Shown here piece by piece: positions 53,301-60,444 of a stretch of 64,000 nucleotides of DNA. The stretch is from Bacteroidota bacterium (GTDB lineage: Bacteria; Bacteroidota; Bacteroidia; UBA4408). The stretch is from contig JADKCP010000003.1 of NCBI GenBank assembly GCA_016718805.1, forward strand, positions 186,001-250,000, written 5' to 3'. The position numbers and the translations under genes were made by a program. The notes under the pieces were generated by a model that was given only the letters and a program-made list of their open reading frames with translations, ran no database searches and was not told where the DNA came from. Every line of letters starts with the position of its first letter. Within the stretch, counting starts at the first letter, position 1.

Positions 53301-55157
53301 TTTATGCGCCATTTTTAAAATATTTAAACTGGCTTTCCCTGGTGAATTTTGTAGAAACTTAGAAGTATCACCTCTAAATTGTAAAATTTCAAGATCGTGA
53401 TTTATTATTACACTCGCTGGTAAGTGTTGCGCCATCAAGAATGTATCGAAGCTACTGCTTAAATTACTTTGTCCAACAGGTAATAAGTTCTTTTTTACAT
53501 CAATGCTTGTATTAGTTGTATTTCCTCTTTCTATAACATGCATTCCGAGAGTAGTTCGTAGCACATTGTTTTCAGAACCAACTTGTTCCTTTCGAATATA
53601 AATTTTATATTTTTTATCTGGAATAATCGTAAATAATTGTGCCGATGATCCTATTGTTTCTGATTTTCCCAGTAGTAAATAACCGTTGTTATTAAGCGCA
53701 TAATGGATAGAAGAAATAACTTTTTTTTGCGCCGAAGTTTCAAGATAAATAAACAGATTTCTGCAACTAATTAAATCCATTCGTGAAAAGGGTGGATCGA
53801 GTAAAATATTGTGCTTAGCAAAAATGCATACATCGCGTATCGTTTTTGAAATACGGTACTTGTCTTTTGAACGATAAAAAAAGCGATGCAAGCGTTTTGC
53901 CGATACATTATTTACTTGCAGTTGAGTATACTCCCCAAGTCGAGCTGTTGCAATAGCATCGGTACTTAAGTCGGATGCAAAAATTTGAAAGGGTATATTT
54001 TTAAAATGCAAATCTTGCACCTCAAAAAGCAACATTGCCAACGAATACACTTCTTCACCAGTGGCACAAGCTGCTACCCAAATACGAAGTGGCTCTCCTT
54101 GAGTTTTTCTTTTAAACAAGCGAGGAATAATGGACTTTTTTAAAAACACAAATAATTCGGGGTCTCGAAAAAATTCGGTTACATTTATTAATAAGTCATG
54201 GTAGAGCAAATCTAATTCGGATGTATGTTGCTTTACAAATTCAGCATATTTTTTTAGTGTAGGCATTTTCAACAAAAGCATTCTACGAATTACTCTTCTC
54301 TTTATGGTATTTAGTTTATAGGAGATAAAATCAACGCCTTTGTTTTTATCCAATCGTTGAATCAGTTGTTTTAAATAAGGGTTGCTCGATTCAATGGCAT
54401 CTTCAGGATTAGATTTAAAAACGGTACGATTTATTAAAGGATGTGCACACATCCAATTTAATTTTTTAGCTATGGCTTTCGGTGACAAAATGAAATCAAC
54501 CATACCTCCATTTATTGCCGACTGTGGCATGCTTTTAAATTTTGCCGATGCATCTTGTGCAAAGGTAATTCCGCCTTCCATCTTTATATAGTTTAATCCC
54601 TCAGTTCCGTCGTTGCCTGTACCTGAAAGTATTATTCCTATCACATTTTCCTTGTGCGTTGAAGCCAATGAAATAAATAAAATGTCAATGGAAAGGGTAA
54701 ATGTTTTTGCTCGCGGAATTAATTTTATATGACCATCTAAAACTTCAATACCTTTATTGTATGGAATAATGTAAACATTGTCGGGCTTCATTTTTTCCAT
54801 GTCATCAATTTCCTGCACCTTCATTTTTGTTGCTTTTCCTAACAAGGTTGGCAACAAACTTTTGTGGTCAGGACTTAAATGCTGTACATAAATGAAAGCC
54901 ATTCCGGTGGTAGGTGAAAGATGTTGAAAAAATTGAGTAATTGCTTCAAGGCCACCGGCTGAAGCACCAATCGCAACTACGGTAAATGAACTTGCTTCTG
55001 GTTTTTGAGCAATAATTTTATGCGTTGTAGCCCTTTTAGAACTTTGATCAGAACTTGATTTTTTGCGAGTAATTGGTTTCTGAGAGATAGGAGATGTAGC
55101 GTTTTTTTTACTACCAACCAATTTTTTATTTAGGACCGATTTTGATTTCATTTTCAT
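50322..55157 (-). CDS. CheB-CheR-PAS hybrid histidine kinase with receiver and HPt domains
   Basis: A 1611-residue cytosolic sensor. In order: CheB methylesterase (about 58-240; VVAIGASAGGLEAI, IILSGTGNDGTEG), CheR methyltransferase (265-520; NVTEFFRDPELF, RIWVAACATGEEVYSLA), a PAS-like domain (560-690), a long coiled coil (712-795; ELQGANEEIVSSNEELQSL), two PAS domains (795-910 and 940-1060), HisKA (FLSNMSHEIRTPMN, His near 1118), HATPase (DTGIGIAKN, GTGLGLAIVKQLVE), receiver (1355-1475; MDLQMPVMNGFEA) and HPt (1500-1600; AAVHKMIPSFSIIGM). No membrane helix is seen, so the signal is cytosolic or comes through the PAS domains. Next to two lone receivers and an AraC-type regulator, with which it may form a pathway. 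Confidence 0.93.
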   Translation of the reverse strand: MKMKSKSVLNKKLVGSKKNATSPISQKPITRKKSSSDQSSKRATTHKIIAQKPEASSFTVVAIGASAGGLEAITQFFQHLSPTTGMAFIYVQHLSPDHKSLLPTLLGKATKMKVQEIDDMEKMKPDNVYIIPYNKGIEVLDGHIKLIPRAKTFTLSIDILFISLASTHKENVIGIILSGTGNDGTEGLNYIKMEGGITFAQDASAKFKSMPQSAINGGMVDFILSPKAIAKKLNWMCAHPLINRTVFKSNPEDAIESSNPYLKQLIQRLDKNKGVDFISYKLNTIKRRVIRRMLLLKMPTLKKYAEFVKQHTSELDLLYHDLLINVTEFFRDPELFVFLKKSIIPRLFKRKTQGEPLRIWVAACATGEEVYSLAMLLFEVQDLHFKNIPFQIFASDLSTDAIATARLGEYTQLQVNNVSAKRLHRFFYRSKDKYRISKTIRDVCIFAKHNILLDPPFSRMDLISCRNLFIYLETSAQKKVISSIHYALNNNGYLLLGKSETIGSSAQLFTIIPDKKYKIYIRKEQVGSENNVLRTTLGMHVIERGNTTNTSIDVKKNLLPVGQSNLSSSFDTFLMAQHLPASVIINHDLEILQFRGDTSKFLQNSPGKASLNILKMAHKDLVFELRTAINGAIKTRQAILKKGIEINRGNSGKEQKIITVEVSPFVAEGRDDLLAIVFNEHVRLDDWKYIAKKGMNRSFAANINSAKDLRIKKLEEEIDIARIDLTTITQDQEAANEELQGANEEIVSSNEELQSLNEELETSKEEIESTNEELITTNQELQARIQQVEELYAYYETVLSNLHEPMLVLDKHMLIKSANQAFCKLFRLKVESIIGTSLFKLDRSEWNFPAFRQLMDKVATKNNSFQDFEVSHEFHLIGKKILLMNAHQTILTGNKEELIVLTIVDITEIRKLALEVQFKEKKVLEVQLELEKNAIKKIEDSEKRYSLMLMQSPFAFAIIKGKNKIITLANDRVKDILGIGKDIEGKSLLEVLPGFKDSSIYQHLEMVFKTGIPYNGIEAMIPHQTKNQKEPIYFNFVYQPYLESDEIISGVSVIAYEVTAEVLLKKTIEEQRNFEKKALRLSEISNKELSEAKNTADQKTRLAEVAVKSKQQFLSNMSHEIRTPMNAIIGFTKVLLKTELSEKQREFLNAIKFSGDALIVLINDILDLAKVEAGKMTFEQTPINLNVSISAMMNLFETKIQEKDLQLLKIYDKRIPKFVNGDPIRLHQIVLNLISNAVKFTNKGSITVSVHLLEDIDNKLLLEFAIEDTGIGIAKNKLSSIFENFQQASIGTSRLYGGTGLGLAIVKQLVETQGGSIKVKSKLGKGSSFSFTLPFKKSTQIKKFSEINATPDIVKSNLQVLVVEDVALNQLLLKTLLEDFGFSCDISENGKIAIKQLKKKNYDIVLMDLQMPVMNGFEATLHIRNKLHSTIPIIALTADVTTVDLEKCTKAGMNDLIAKPIDEQLLYTKIINLLPNKNLISEPPNLRSENPESSVQITDLTYLRNRTKSNPVLIRELVCTYLAQTPPLLTIMKQSLNSENWTQLSAAVHKMIPSFSIIGMSKEFELMAKELQENSNNRPDKTRLSELVKLIDKACCCAFAELEEVLLQLPK

Positions 55158-55337
55158 TGAATTAATGCCTTCAAGAAAATCTTCTGAAATAAGGAAGTCC
55201 TTGGTTTTCGTGGTGTTCTAAAGATAGTATTTAATTCATGCTTTATGTAATTTATTTAATACTAGTATTCTTTTGTATGATTTGAATTTTAGCATTGCGT
55301 ATACTGATTAAGGTTTTATAGATAGAAAAAGGGTTTA

Positions 55338-55769
55338 TTAGGCCCTATCCATATACCAGTTAATGGTTTTAGCCATCTTTTTATGTTGAAATATTGTAGT
55401 AATAATTTTTTGAAGTCGAATAAATGCAGTTTCACTTTTCACTACATAATCAAATGCTTTATGGTGCATGCAATCGATGGCCACCTCAATTTTATCTTGC
55501 GACGATAGAATCACCACTGGAATCGTGGAATCAAAATCCATAATTCTATCTAATGTCTCAATACCATTTATAGCACTTTTCTCAATACCGTCTAAGTGAT
55601 AATCGAGGATTATTACATCAGGATTATGCGATAAATGCAACAAGCACTGTTCACCGGTAGTATAGGTTTCTAGAATAAAATCGGCATGCTCCTTAAATTC
55701 AATTTCAAGCGATTTTAAAAATAATACATCATCATCTACTAAAAAGAGTTTAATTTTTTTTGTGTTCAT
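55338..55769 (-). CDS. Single-domain response regulator receiver
   Basis: 143 residues, receiver domain only. Acidic pocket FLVDDDVLFL, phosphoacceptor in DVIILDYHLDG near residue 55, a Ser in VVILSSQDK, and the lysine in YVVKSETAF. No output domain. It probably accepts phosphate from a nearby kinase, such as the HPt-bearing protein 180 bp upstream, and passes it on or acts by protein contact. It lies between the kinase and AraC genes on the same strand. Confidence 0.85.
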   Translation of the reverse strand: MNTKKIKLFLVDDDVLFLKSLEIEFKEHADFILETYTTGEQCLLHLSHNPDVIILDYHLDGIEKSAINGIETLDRIMDFDSTIPVVILSSQDKIEVAIDCMHHKAFDYVVKSETAFIRLQKIITTIFQHKKMAKTINWYMDRA

Positions 55770-55814
55770 GGGTAAGTTTATTCTGGAGTGGAATTTAATC
55801 TAGTATGTCGAAAA

Positions 55815-56402
55815 TTAGTTTTCAGTAGATGATTTCACATTCCCAATTTCTTCAAGCGCAAAACGTTTTCGCTCTTTTAGTTGTTTAAATTTTGAAGGTG
55901 TCAAGCCGGTTACTTTTTTAAATTGAGTTGATAAATGAGCGACACTGCTGTAATTCATTTTAGATGCAATTTCTGTTATGTTTAACTCACCATAAATAAT
56001 GTATTCTTTTACCCTTTCAATTTTATGGTTTATAATATATTGCTCAATTGTGCCTCCTTGCAACTCCGAAAATAAATTAGCCAGGTAGGTGTAATCATAA
56101 TCTAGCTTTTCGCTTAAAAAATTCGAAAAATTTATTTTAATGGTTTCCTCTGTATAATGTACCATATTAATAATCGTATTTTTAATCTTCTCAACTAGCA
56201 TGGCCTTTTTGTCTTCCATCAATTCTAAACCAATATTTTGCAAGGCATCTTTTAGCGATTTTCGTTGCAAAGCAGTTAAATCCTCCATTAGCTCAATTTC
56301 GCCTAGTTCCAAAAAAACATAGTGCAACCCAAGCTTTTTCAGCTCCTCTTTTGCCTCCGCTTTTGAGCGGTTACTCAGCATGTATTTTATGTGTAATTTC
56401 AA
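55815..56402 (-). CDS. AraC-type transcription regulator
   Basis: 195 residues. The N-terminal 75 residues (YMLSNRSKAEAKEELKKLGL, LHYVFLELGEIEL) form a small regulatory domain with no known ligand site. The C-terminal AraC DNA-binding domain (about 90-185) has two HTH units: KLDYDYTYLANLFSELQG and LNITEIASKMNYSSVAHLSTQFKK, ending VTGLTPSKFKQL. AraC proteins bind direct-repeat half-sites about 21 bp apart. Its own promoter (56429-56492) carries the two-box architecture found at 11 other promoters here, so it is a strong candidate for the regulator of that set, with autoregulation. Confidence 0.88.
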   Translation of the reverse strand: MKLHIKYMLSNRSKAEAKEELKKLGLHYVFLELGEIELMEDLTALQRKSLKDALQNIGLELMEDKKAMLVEKIKNTIINMVHYTEETIKINFSNFLSEKLDYDYTYLANLFSELQGGTIEQYIINHKIERVKEYIIYGELNITEIASKMNYSSVAHLSTQFKKVTGLTPSKFKQLKERKRFALEEIGNVKSSTEN

Positions 56403-56428
56403 GTGTTTTTACTAAAAATTAGTTTTAT

Positions 56429-56492
56429 CAAAGTTTGCATTAATCACCTCGTAATTAATTATATTATTTGTGTTAATTTATACATAATTCAT
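56429..56492 (-). promoter_or_regulatory. Two-box stress promoter, copy 12 (AraC gene, variant)
   Basis: Minus strand: ATGAA in place of GTGAA (56492-56488), TGTAT 3 bp later, TATAA 21 bp on, and AAACTTTG (56436-56429), 51 bp after ATGAA. The leader is 26 nt. A weaker copy, as may suit an autoregulated gene. Confidence 0.62.
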
Positions 56493-56815
56493 TGATTTTT
56501 CAGAAATTCTCTGTTATGAATTTGATTTGAGTGTCATTTTTCACGATTGAAAAACAGTACAAGCATCCTAAAAAGTCAGCTAAAAAGAAGTACAGTAAAT
56601 GGTGTTACTTTTATATGTAGCAATTAAGTTTTAAACCACGAGAGTAGAATCGAGGCAGTAAAGCAGGTTCTGTGAAAAAAAGTGTATAGGCTTTTTTCTT
56701 TTTCTTTAAAGATAACGTTATCCACCGAATCGGCCTAATTATTTCGATTGTATTATATTGTAATAATAGCCTCCTCAGGTAGATTCTTGAAATTTGAAAA
56801 TATAAAAACTGCAAC
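56493..56815. other. Intergenic stretch, nothing recognised
   Basis: About 320 bp between the AraC promoter and the next receiver gene. A 73-codon minus-strand frame at 56611-56832 is unlike a protein and overlaps the following gene. No hairpin or operator is visible. Confidence 0.5.
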
Positions 56816-57274
56816 TTATTGAATTGGTGCAATATTGTTCATTTTTTCAATAAGCTTGTTCAAAGCCAAACGAAGTACCATTTTAAGCGCTTCAGAATTA
56901 TCGGGTTTACGAATGTACTGCATAGCACCATTTTTAGTAAGTGTACTTATCAAATTCTGTTCGTAATTACTATCCTTACGATAGGAAGTAGAAAGAATAA
57001 TAACCGGCAAAGTCATCAATTTCTTATTCTCTTTTATTTCAAATAAGCATTCAAAACCATTTTTTTTAGGCATACTCAAATCCAAAAAAAGTACATCCGG
57101 AAGGTTGTCTGTATTATTTGTTAAGTAGTTCATTAGTTGCTCACCTTCATTCACCGTAGTAATATGGCTTTTTAAAGGAATGCTTCTCATCGCCTTTTCA
57201 AAAACATACCGATCATATCTATCATCTTCAGCTAATAAAACCTTAATTTGTTTTAATAAAGCAGTAGTTTTCAC
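56816..57274 (-). CDS. Rcp1-like response regulator receiver
   Basis: 152 residues, receiver domain only: VLLAEDDRYDRYVFEKAM with the acidic pocket, phosphoacceptor in DVLFLDLSMPKKNGFECL near residue 66, LSTSYRKDSNYEQ and the lysine in MQYIRKPDNSEAL. The extended beta4-alpha4 region and Met-Pro-Lys-Lys-Asn-Gly motif are typical of the Rcp1/CheY-like regulators that work with phytochrome-type or PAS kinases. No DNA-binding domain. Confidence 0.88.
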   Translation of the reverse strand: MKTTALLKQIKVLLAEDDRYDRYVFEKAMRSIPLKSHITTVNEGEQLMNYLTNNTDNLPDVLFLDLSMPKKNGFECLFEIKENKKLMTLPVIILSTSYRKDSNYEQNLISTLTKNGAMQYIRKPDNSEALKMVLRLALNKLIEKMNNIAPIQ

Positions 57275-57420
57275 TTCTCTAAGTTAATTTTATTCATATT
57301 AATTAGCTTGTTTTTAGCTGCTTAAAAGTACTGTCAACTTTTATTTTAAAGTTACATTTAAATAATGATACGTTTCATAATTCATACATTTTATTAAACG
57401 TAAACTATACAACATTTGCC

Positions 57421-57633
57421 TTATTTTCGTTCGAATAAAACAACTGCGATACCACCTACAACTAACAAAACACCTGCTATAGGAGGCCATTGAAGGTTAT
57501 TGAATTTTTCATTATTAACATTAAACGAACTAGCATTAACTTTTTTTTCAGAAGGATTATAGTTAAATCCACCATAAATAAACATCAGTAAACCTATTAC
57601 TATACTCACTATTCCAACCTTTTTTCTTTGCAT
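57421..57633 (-). CDS. Small DUF3185-like membrane protein
   Basis: 70 residues with two membrane helices, VGIVSIVIGLLMFIYGGF and WPPIAGVLLVVGGIAVVLFERK, joined by a polar loop of about 30. The two-helix layout with a VGG motif resembles the DUF3185 family of small membrane proteins of unknown function. A perfect -7 box lies 25 bp upstream. Confidence 0.7.
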   Translation of the reverse strand: MQRKKVGIVSIVIGLLMFIYGGFNYNPSEKKVNASSFNVNNEKFNNLQWPPIAGVLLVVGGIAVVLFERK

Positions 57634-57933
57634 ACTATTTCACCTTATTCTTTATGAGCAAAGTTACTTGCAATGTTATTCTAACATTTACAGGTTCATT
57701 GATAAATGTTATATAATTGCGACTATAACGCCTCCTAAAAAATCGGACTGATTAAAATCGACAAAACCTGACGGCTACCCTCGCATCCTAAGAGTGCCTA
57801 CTATAATAAAGCACCTGGCTAATACTCATATTAGGCAGTAGTTTCTATAAAGGTGTATGCTAGTGGAGAAGTTAAAGTAGAAGCTGGTAAAAGTCAAAAG
57901 GAGAACAAAAACCCTTCGCTCTTATTCTCTTTC
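57634..57933. other. Intergenic stretch with only the 57659 -7 box
   Basis: 300 bp between the DUF3185-like gene and the small gene at 57934. Apart from the -7 box I see nothing: no long frame, no hairpin, no repeat. Confidence 0.5.
57659..57666 (-). promoter_or_regulatory. Perfect -7 box for the DUF3185-like gene
   Basis: Minus strand TAACTTTG, matching TAnnTTTG, 25 bp before the ATG at 57633. The GTGAA and TATAA boxes of the stress architecture are absent at the expected distances. Confidence 0.6.
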
Positions 57934-58173
57934 TCATTCTGAATTAGAGGAGTTGGAGGGAGTAAAGTTGGATTTATTCAACGAAGATTTGAACCTATTT
58001 AATAATCTGGTTACTTTATATAAAATGACAATTTGTTCAATAATATAGTCGGTTGTTGAAGAAGTGAATCTCTCTACATGGCTATCAATCCATTCAAAGT
58101 AATACGGATTATTGGATAATTTAGTAAATTCATTAAGTAGGTAATTTCTAAGCACATCGTGGGCAGAATTCAT
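57934..58173 (-). CDS. Small protein of unknown function, possibly real
   Basis: 79 residues, soluble and helical: HDVLRNYLLNEFTKLSNNPYYFEWIDSH, then IIEQIVILYKVTRLLNRF and a Ser/Asn-rich tail. Composition is protein-like, but I know no family and see no promoter. It is divergent from the DUF389 gene. Could be a remnant. Confidence 0.4.
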   Translation of the reverse strand: MNSAHDVLRNYLLNEFTKLSNNPYYFEWIDSHVERFTSSTTDYIIEQIVILYKVTRLLNRFKSSLNKSNFTPSNSSNSE

Positions 58174-58281
58174 TTCTTTCCAGATAGATTCCCACTGCTC
58201 TAAAATGTAGATTCTATCCTCAAAACCCTGGCTTGTTCTGCATCATTCACTCCTTTATTCTCGTAAATCGAGTTTTAAAAT

Positions 58282-58289
58282 TAACTTTG
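58282..58289 (+). promoter_or_regulatory. Perfect -7 box for the DUF389 gene
   Basis: TAACTTTG matches TAnnTTTG, 23 bp before the ATG at 58313. It should drive the DUF389 and Crp/Fnr genes together. Confidence 0.65.
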
Positions 58290-58312
58290 AAAGAAGTAAA
58301 CTTATACACCCA

Positions 58313-59602
58313 ATGAATATTTTAGATCATTTTAGACTTAATGAAGAAAAGGAAGAATATGAAAAGGTAATTGCAACCATTGATGCCGGTGTAACTTTTA
58401 AGGGAACTAATCTTTGGGTGCTGGTGTTTGCAATTTTTATTGCTTCTCTAGGATTGAATGTGAACTCTACTGCTGTTATTATTGGTGCAATGCTAGTTTC
58501 TCCTTTAATGGGTCCTATTATGGGACTTGGTATGGGAATGGCAATTAATGATTTAAGTCTTTTGAAAAAGGCTTTGTATAATTATTTATTTGCTGGCGCA
58601 GTTGGTCTCGCAACTTCTACTTTATATTTTTTTGTTTCTCCTATTAACGATGCCCACTCAGAAATTCTAGCTAGGACATCTCCAACTATTTACGATGTTT
58701 TAATTGCTTTTTTTGGAGGATTAGCTGGAATACTAGCTACTTCAAGTAGGCAAAAAGGTAATGTAATACCAGGAGTTGCCATTTCTACCGCATTGATGCC
58801 ACCACTTTGTACGGCAGGGTATGGATTAGCTACTTTGCAATTTAGTTTCTTCTTTGGTGCATTTTATTTGTTTATCATAAATACAGTGTTTATTGCACTT
58901 GCAACACTTATCACTACAAGACTTTTGAAATTTCCATTTAAACATTTGCTTGAAAAAAAGGATGAGATAAAGGCTAAAAGAATAGTGTGGGTAATTACGC
59001 TTATTACTGTATTACCTAGTATTTATTTGGGTTATGATATAGTTCAACAAAATAAATTTATAGCAAGTGCAAATAGATTTATTGAAAATGAGGCAGTGTT
59101 TCCTAATGATTATTTGCTGAAAAAGCATATCGATACAAAACATAAGACCATAACATTAATATATGGTGGTCAATATATTGAAGTTGCTCAAATTAATTTA
59201 TTAAGGAATAAACTACCAAATTATAATATTGATACAGCAGCATTAAAAATTCAACAAGGCTTTGCATACCTTAAAGAAAATAAAGTGGACGAAGTAGGGA
59301 ATCAAATGCTGCTCAAGGAAAGAGAAAACCAAATTCAGATACTATTATTAAAAATGGATAGTTTAAATAATCAACGTATTTTGAGCAAACAGATTTTTAA
59401 GGAAGTAAAGACTCAATACCCAATTATTCAATCTGTAATACTGCAACCAGTGATGAATGTTAGCGATAGTCTGCAAAATAATGTTTGGTTGGCTATTGTA
59501 AAATCATCAAGTGAAATAGATGAAAAGGAAAAAATTAAAATCCAAAAATGGATGTTAGTTCGCTTGAACATAACTAATTTGAAGGTAATTTTTGAAGAGT
59601 GA
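58313..59602 (+). CDS. DUF389 family membrane protein
   Basis: A 429-residue protein. Residues 30-235 carry the DUF389 membrane domain with about six helices: VNSTAVIIGAMLVSPLMGPI, GLGMGMAINDLSLLKKAL, FFGGLAGILATSSRQKGNVI, PGVAISTALMPPLCTAGYGL. A final membrane segment around 235-255 is followed by a soluble domain of about 180 residues. The family has no agreed function; ion transport has been suggested. The next gene, a Crp/Fnr regulator, starts inside its stop codon (GTGA), so the two are translationally coupled and probably share a condition. Confidence 0.88.
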   Translation: MNILDHFRLNEEKEEYEKVIATIDAGVTFKGTNLWVLVFAIFIASLGLNVNSTAVIIGAMLVSPLMGPIMGLGMGMAINDLSLLKKALYNYLFAGAVGLATSTLYFFVSPINDAHSEILARTSPTIYDVLIAFFGGLAGILATSSRQKGNVIPGVAISTALMPPLCTAGYGLATLQFSFFFGAFYLFIINTVFIALATLITTRLLKFPFKHLLEKKDEIKAKRIVWVITLITVLPSIYLGYDIVQQNKFIASANRFIENEAVFPNDYLLKKHIDTKHKTITLIYGGQYIEVAQINLLRNKLPNYNIDTAALKIQQGFAYLKENKVDEVGNQMLLKERENQIQILLLKMDSLNNQRILSKQIFKEVKTQYPIIQSVILQPVMNVSDSLQNNVWLAIVKSSSEIDEKEKIKIQKWMLVRLNITNLKVIFEE

Positions 59603-60312
59603 AAGAAAAAGAAAAAATAAATAATGCACTAAGTGGTTTTTATTTCTATTCCGGAATTGGTTGGCATTTATTACCACCCAATGAACGAAAATATTTTGTG
59701 GAAAATTCAAATAAACTTTTTCTGAAAAAGGGAAAAATATTATTTAGGCAAGGGAGTTTTCCAAATGGAGTTTATGTTTTAAGAACGGGTAAATTAAAAG
59801 TCTATCAACAAAACTACGATGGCACAATACAAATACTTTTTATTTATGCGGCTAACGAAGTTTTTGGATATCGCCCTATACTTAGTAATGAATACCAACC
59901 TCTAAATGTAGCTGCTATTGAAAATTGTGAATTACTTTTTCTTGAGCGAACATTTTTTCTTGAATTACTAAAAAAATCTCTATCACTTTCAAATCAACTT
60001 CTTGTGAGTCTAAGCCATGAATTTACTGTGCTTACAAACCGCTTAAATGTATTTGCTCAAAGAGGAATTAAGGAAAGACTCGCACTTGCGCTTCTAATTT
60101 TAAATGAAAAATTTAGAACTCCTGAAAATAAGGATGACATTTCAGAAATAAAAATGAACCGAACGGATTTAGCAAATTATGTTGGAACCTCTCTTGAAAA
60201 TTTAGGCCGCACGCTTACTACATTTAAAGAAAAAAGGCTCATTCGTACTAAAGGTAAAATCATTTTTATAGAGGATTTCGAAAATTTATTTGTTCTTACC
60301 ACTCTAGAATAA
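59599..60312 (+). CDS. Crp/Fnr family transcription regulator
   Basis: 237 residues starting with GTG at 59599. Cyclic-nucleotide-binding-like barrel (about 25-135; ILFRQGSFPNGVYVLRTGKL), long dimer helix, and C-terminal winged HTH (about 165-232) with RTDLANYVGTSLENLGRTL as recognition region. It keeps Glu and Arg of the FNR type. Only one cysteine is present in the whole protein (NCELL), so it cannot hold an FNR-like iron-sulphur cluster; the effector is unknown. An FNR-like palindrome lies 30 bp after its stop, before the GNAT-nitrilase gene, and is its likely target. Confidence 0.9.
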   Translation: MKEKEKINNALSGFYFYSGIGWHLLPPNERKYFVENSNKLFLKKGKILFRQGSFPNGVYVLRTGKLKVYQQNYDGTIQILFIYAANEVFGYRPILSNEYQPLNVAAIENCELLFLERTFFLELLKKSLSLSNQLLVSLSHEFTVLTNRLNVFAQRGIKERLALALLILNEKFRTPENKDDISEIKMNRTDLANYVGTSLENLGRTLTTFKEKRLIRTKGKIIFIEDFENLFVLTTLE

Positions 60313-60341
60313 ATTTCATTATTTCACCATTCTATCAAAAG

Positions 60342-60386
60342 TTTGACATCCGTCAAATTAATCCCAATCACTAGCCTTTACATTTG
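60342..60386 (+). promoter_or_regulatory. Crp/Fnr-type operator and -7 box of the GNAT-nitrilase gene
   Basis: Perfect palindrome TTTGAC-N4-GTCAAA at 60342-60357, close to the FNR consensus TTGAT-N4-ATCAA, and a -7 box TACATTTG at 60379-60386. With the start predicted about 6 bp after the box, the palindrome centre is near -42, the usual place for an activator of this family. Confidence 0.7.
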
Positions 60387-60444
60387 TTATGTGAGTTTAG
60401 AAACCTTTTTCTGAACCTTCAAAAAATGAATACCATTTGAAAAA

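Noticed and set aside
52846..53400. 184-codon plus-strand frame opposite the hybrid kinase
   Set aside because: It is the antisense of the coiled coil and PAS region; Ser-rich composition comes from the Glu-rich coiled coil on the other strand.
26630..56492. Reading GTGAA/TATAA as -35/-10 boxes of an alternative sigma factor
   Set aside because: Possible but less likely: the conserved 22-bp distance from TATAA to the TTTG box would then have no reason, and one copy shows a full direct repeat, which fits an activator better.
56611..56832. 73-codon minus-strand frame ahead of the Rcp1-like gene
   Set aside because: Overlaps the end of the real gene and has non-protein-like composition (long runs of Leu, Arg, Lys, Tyr).
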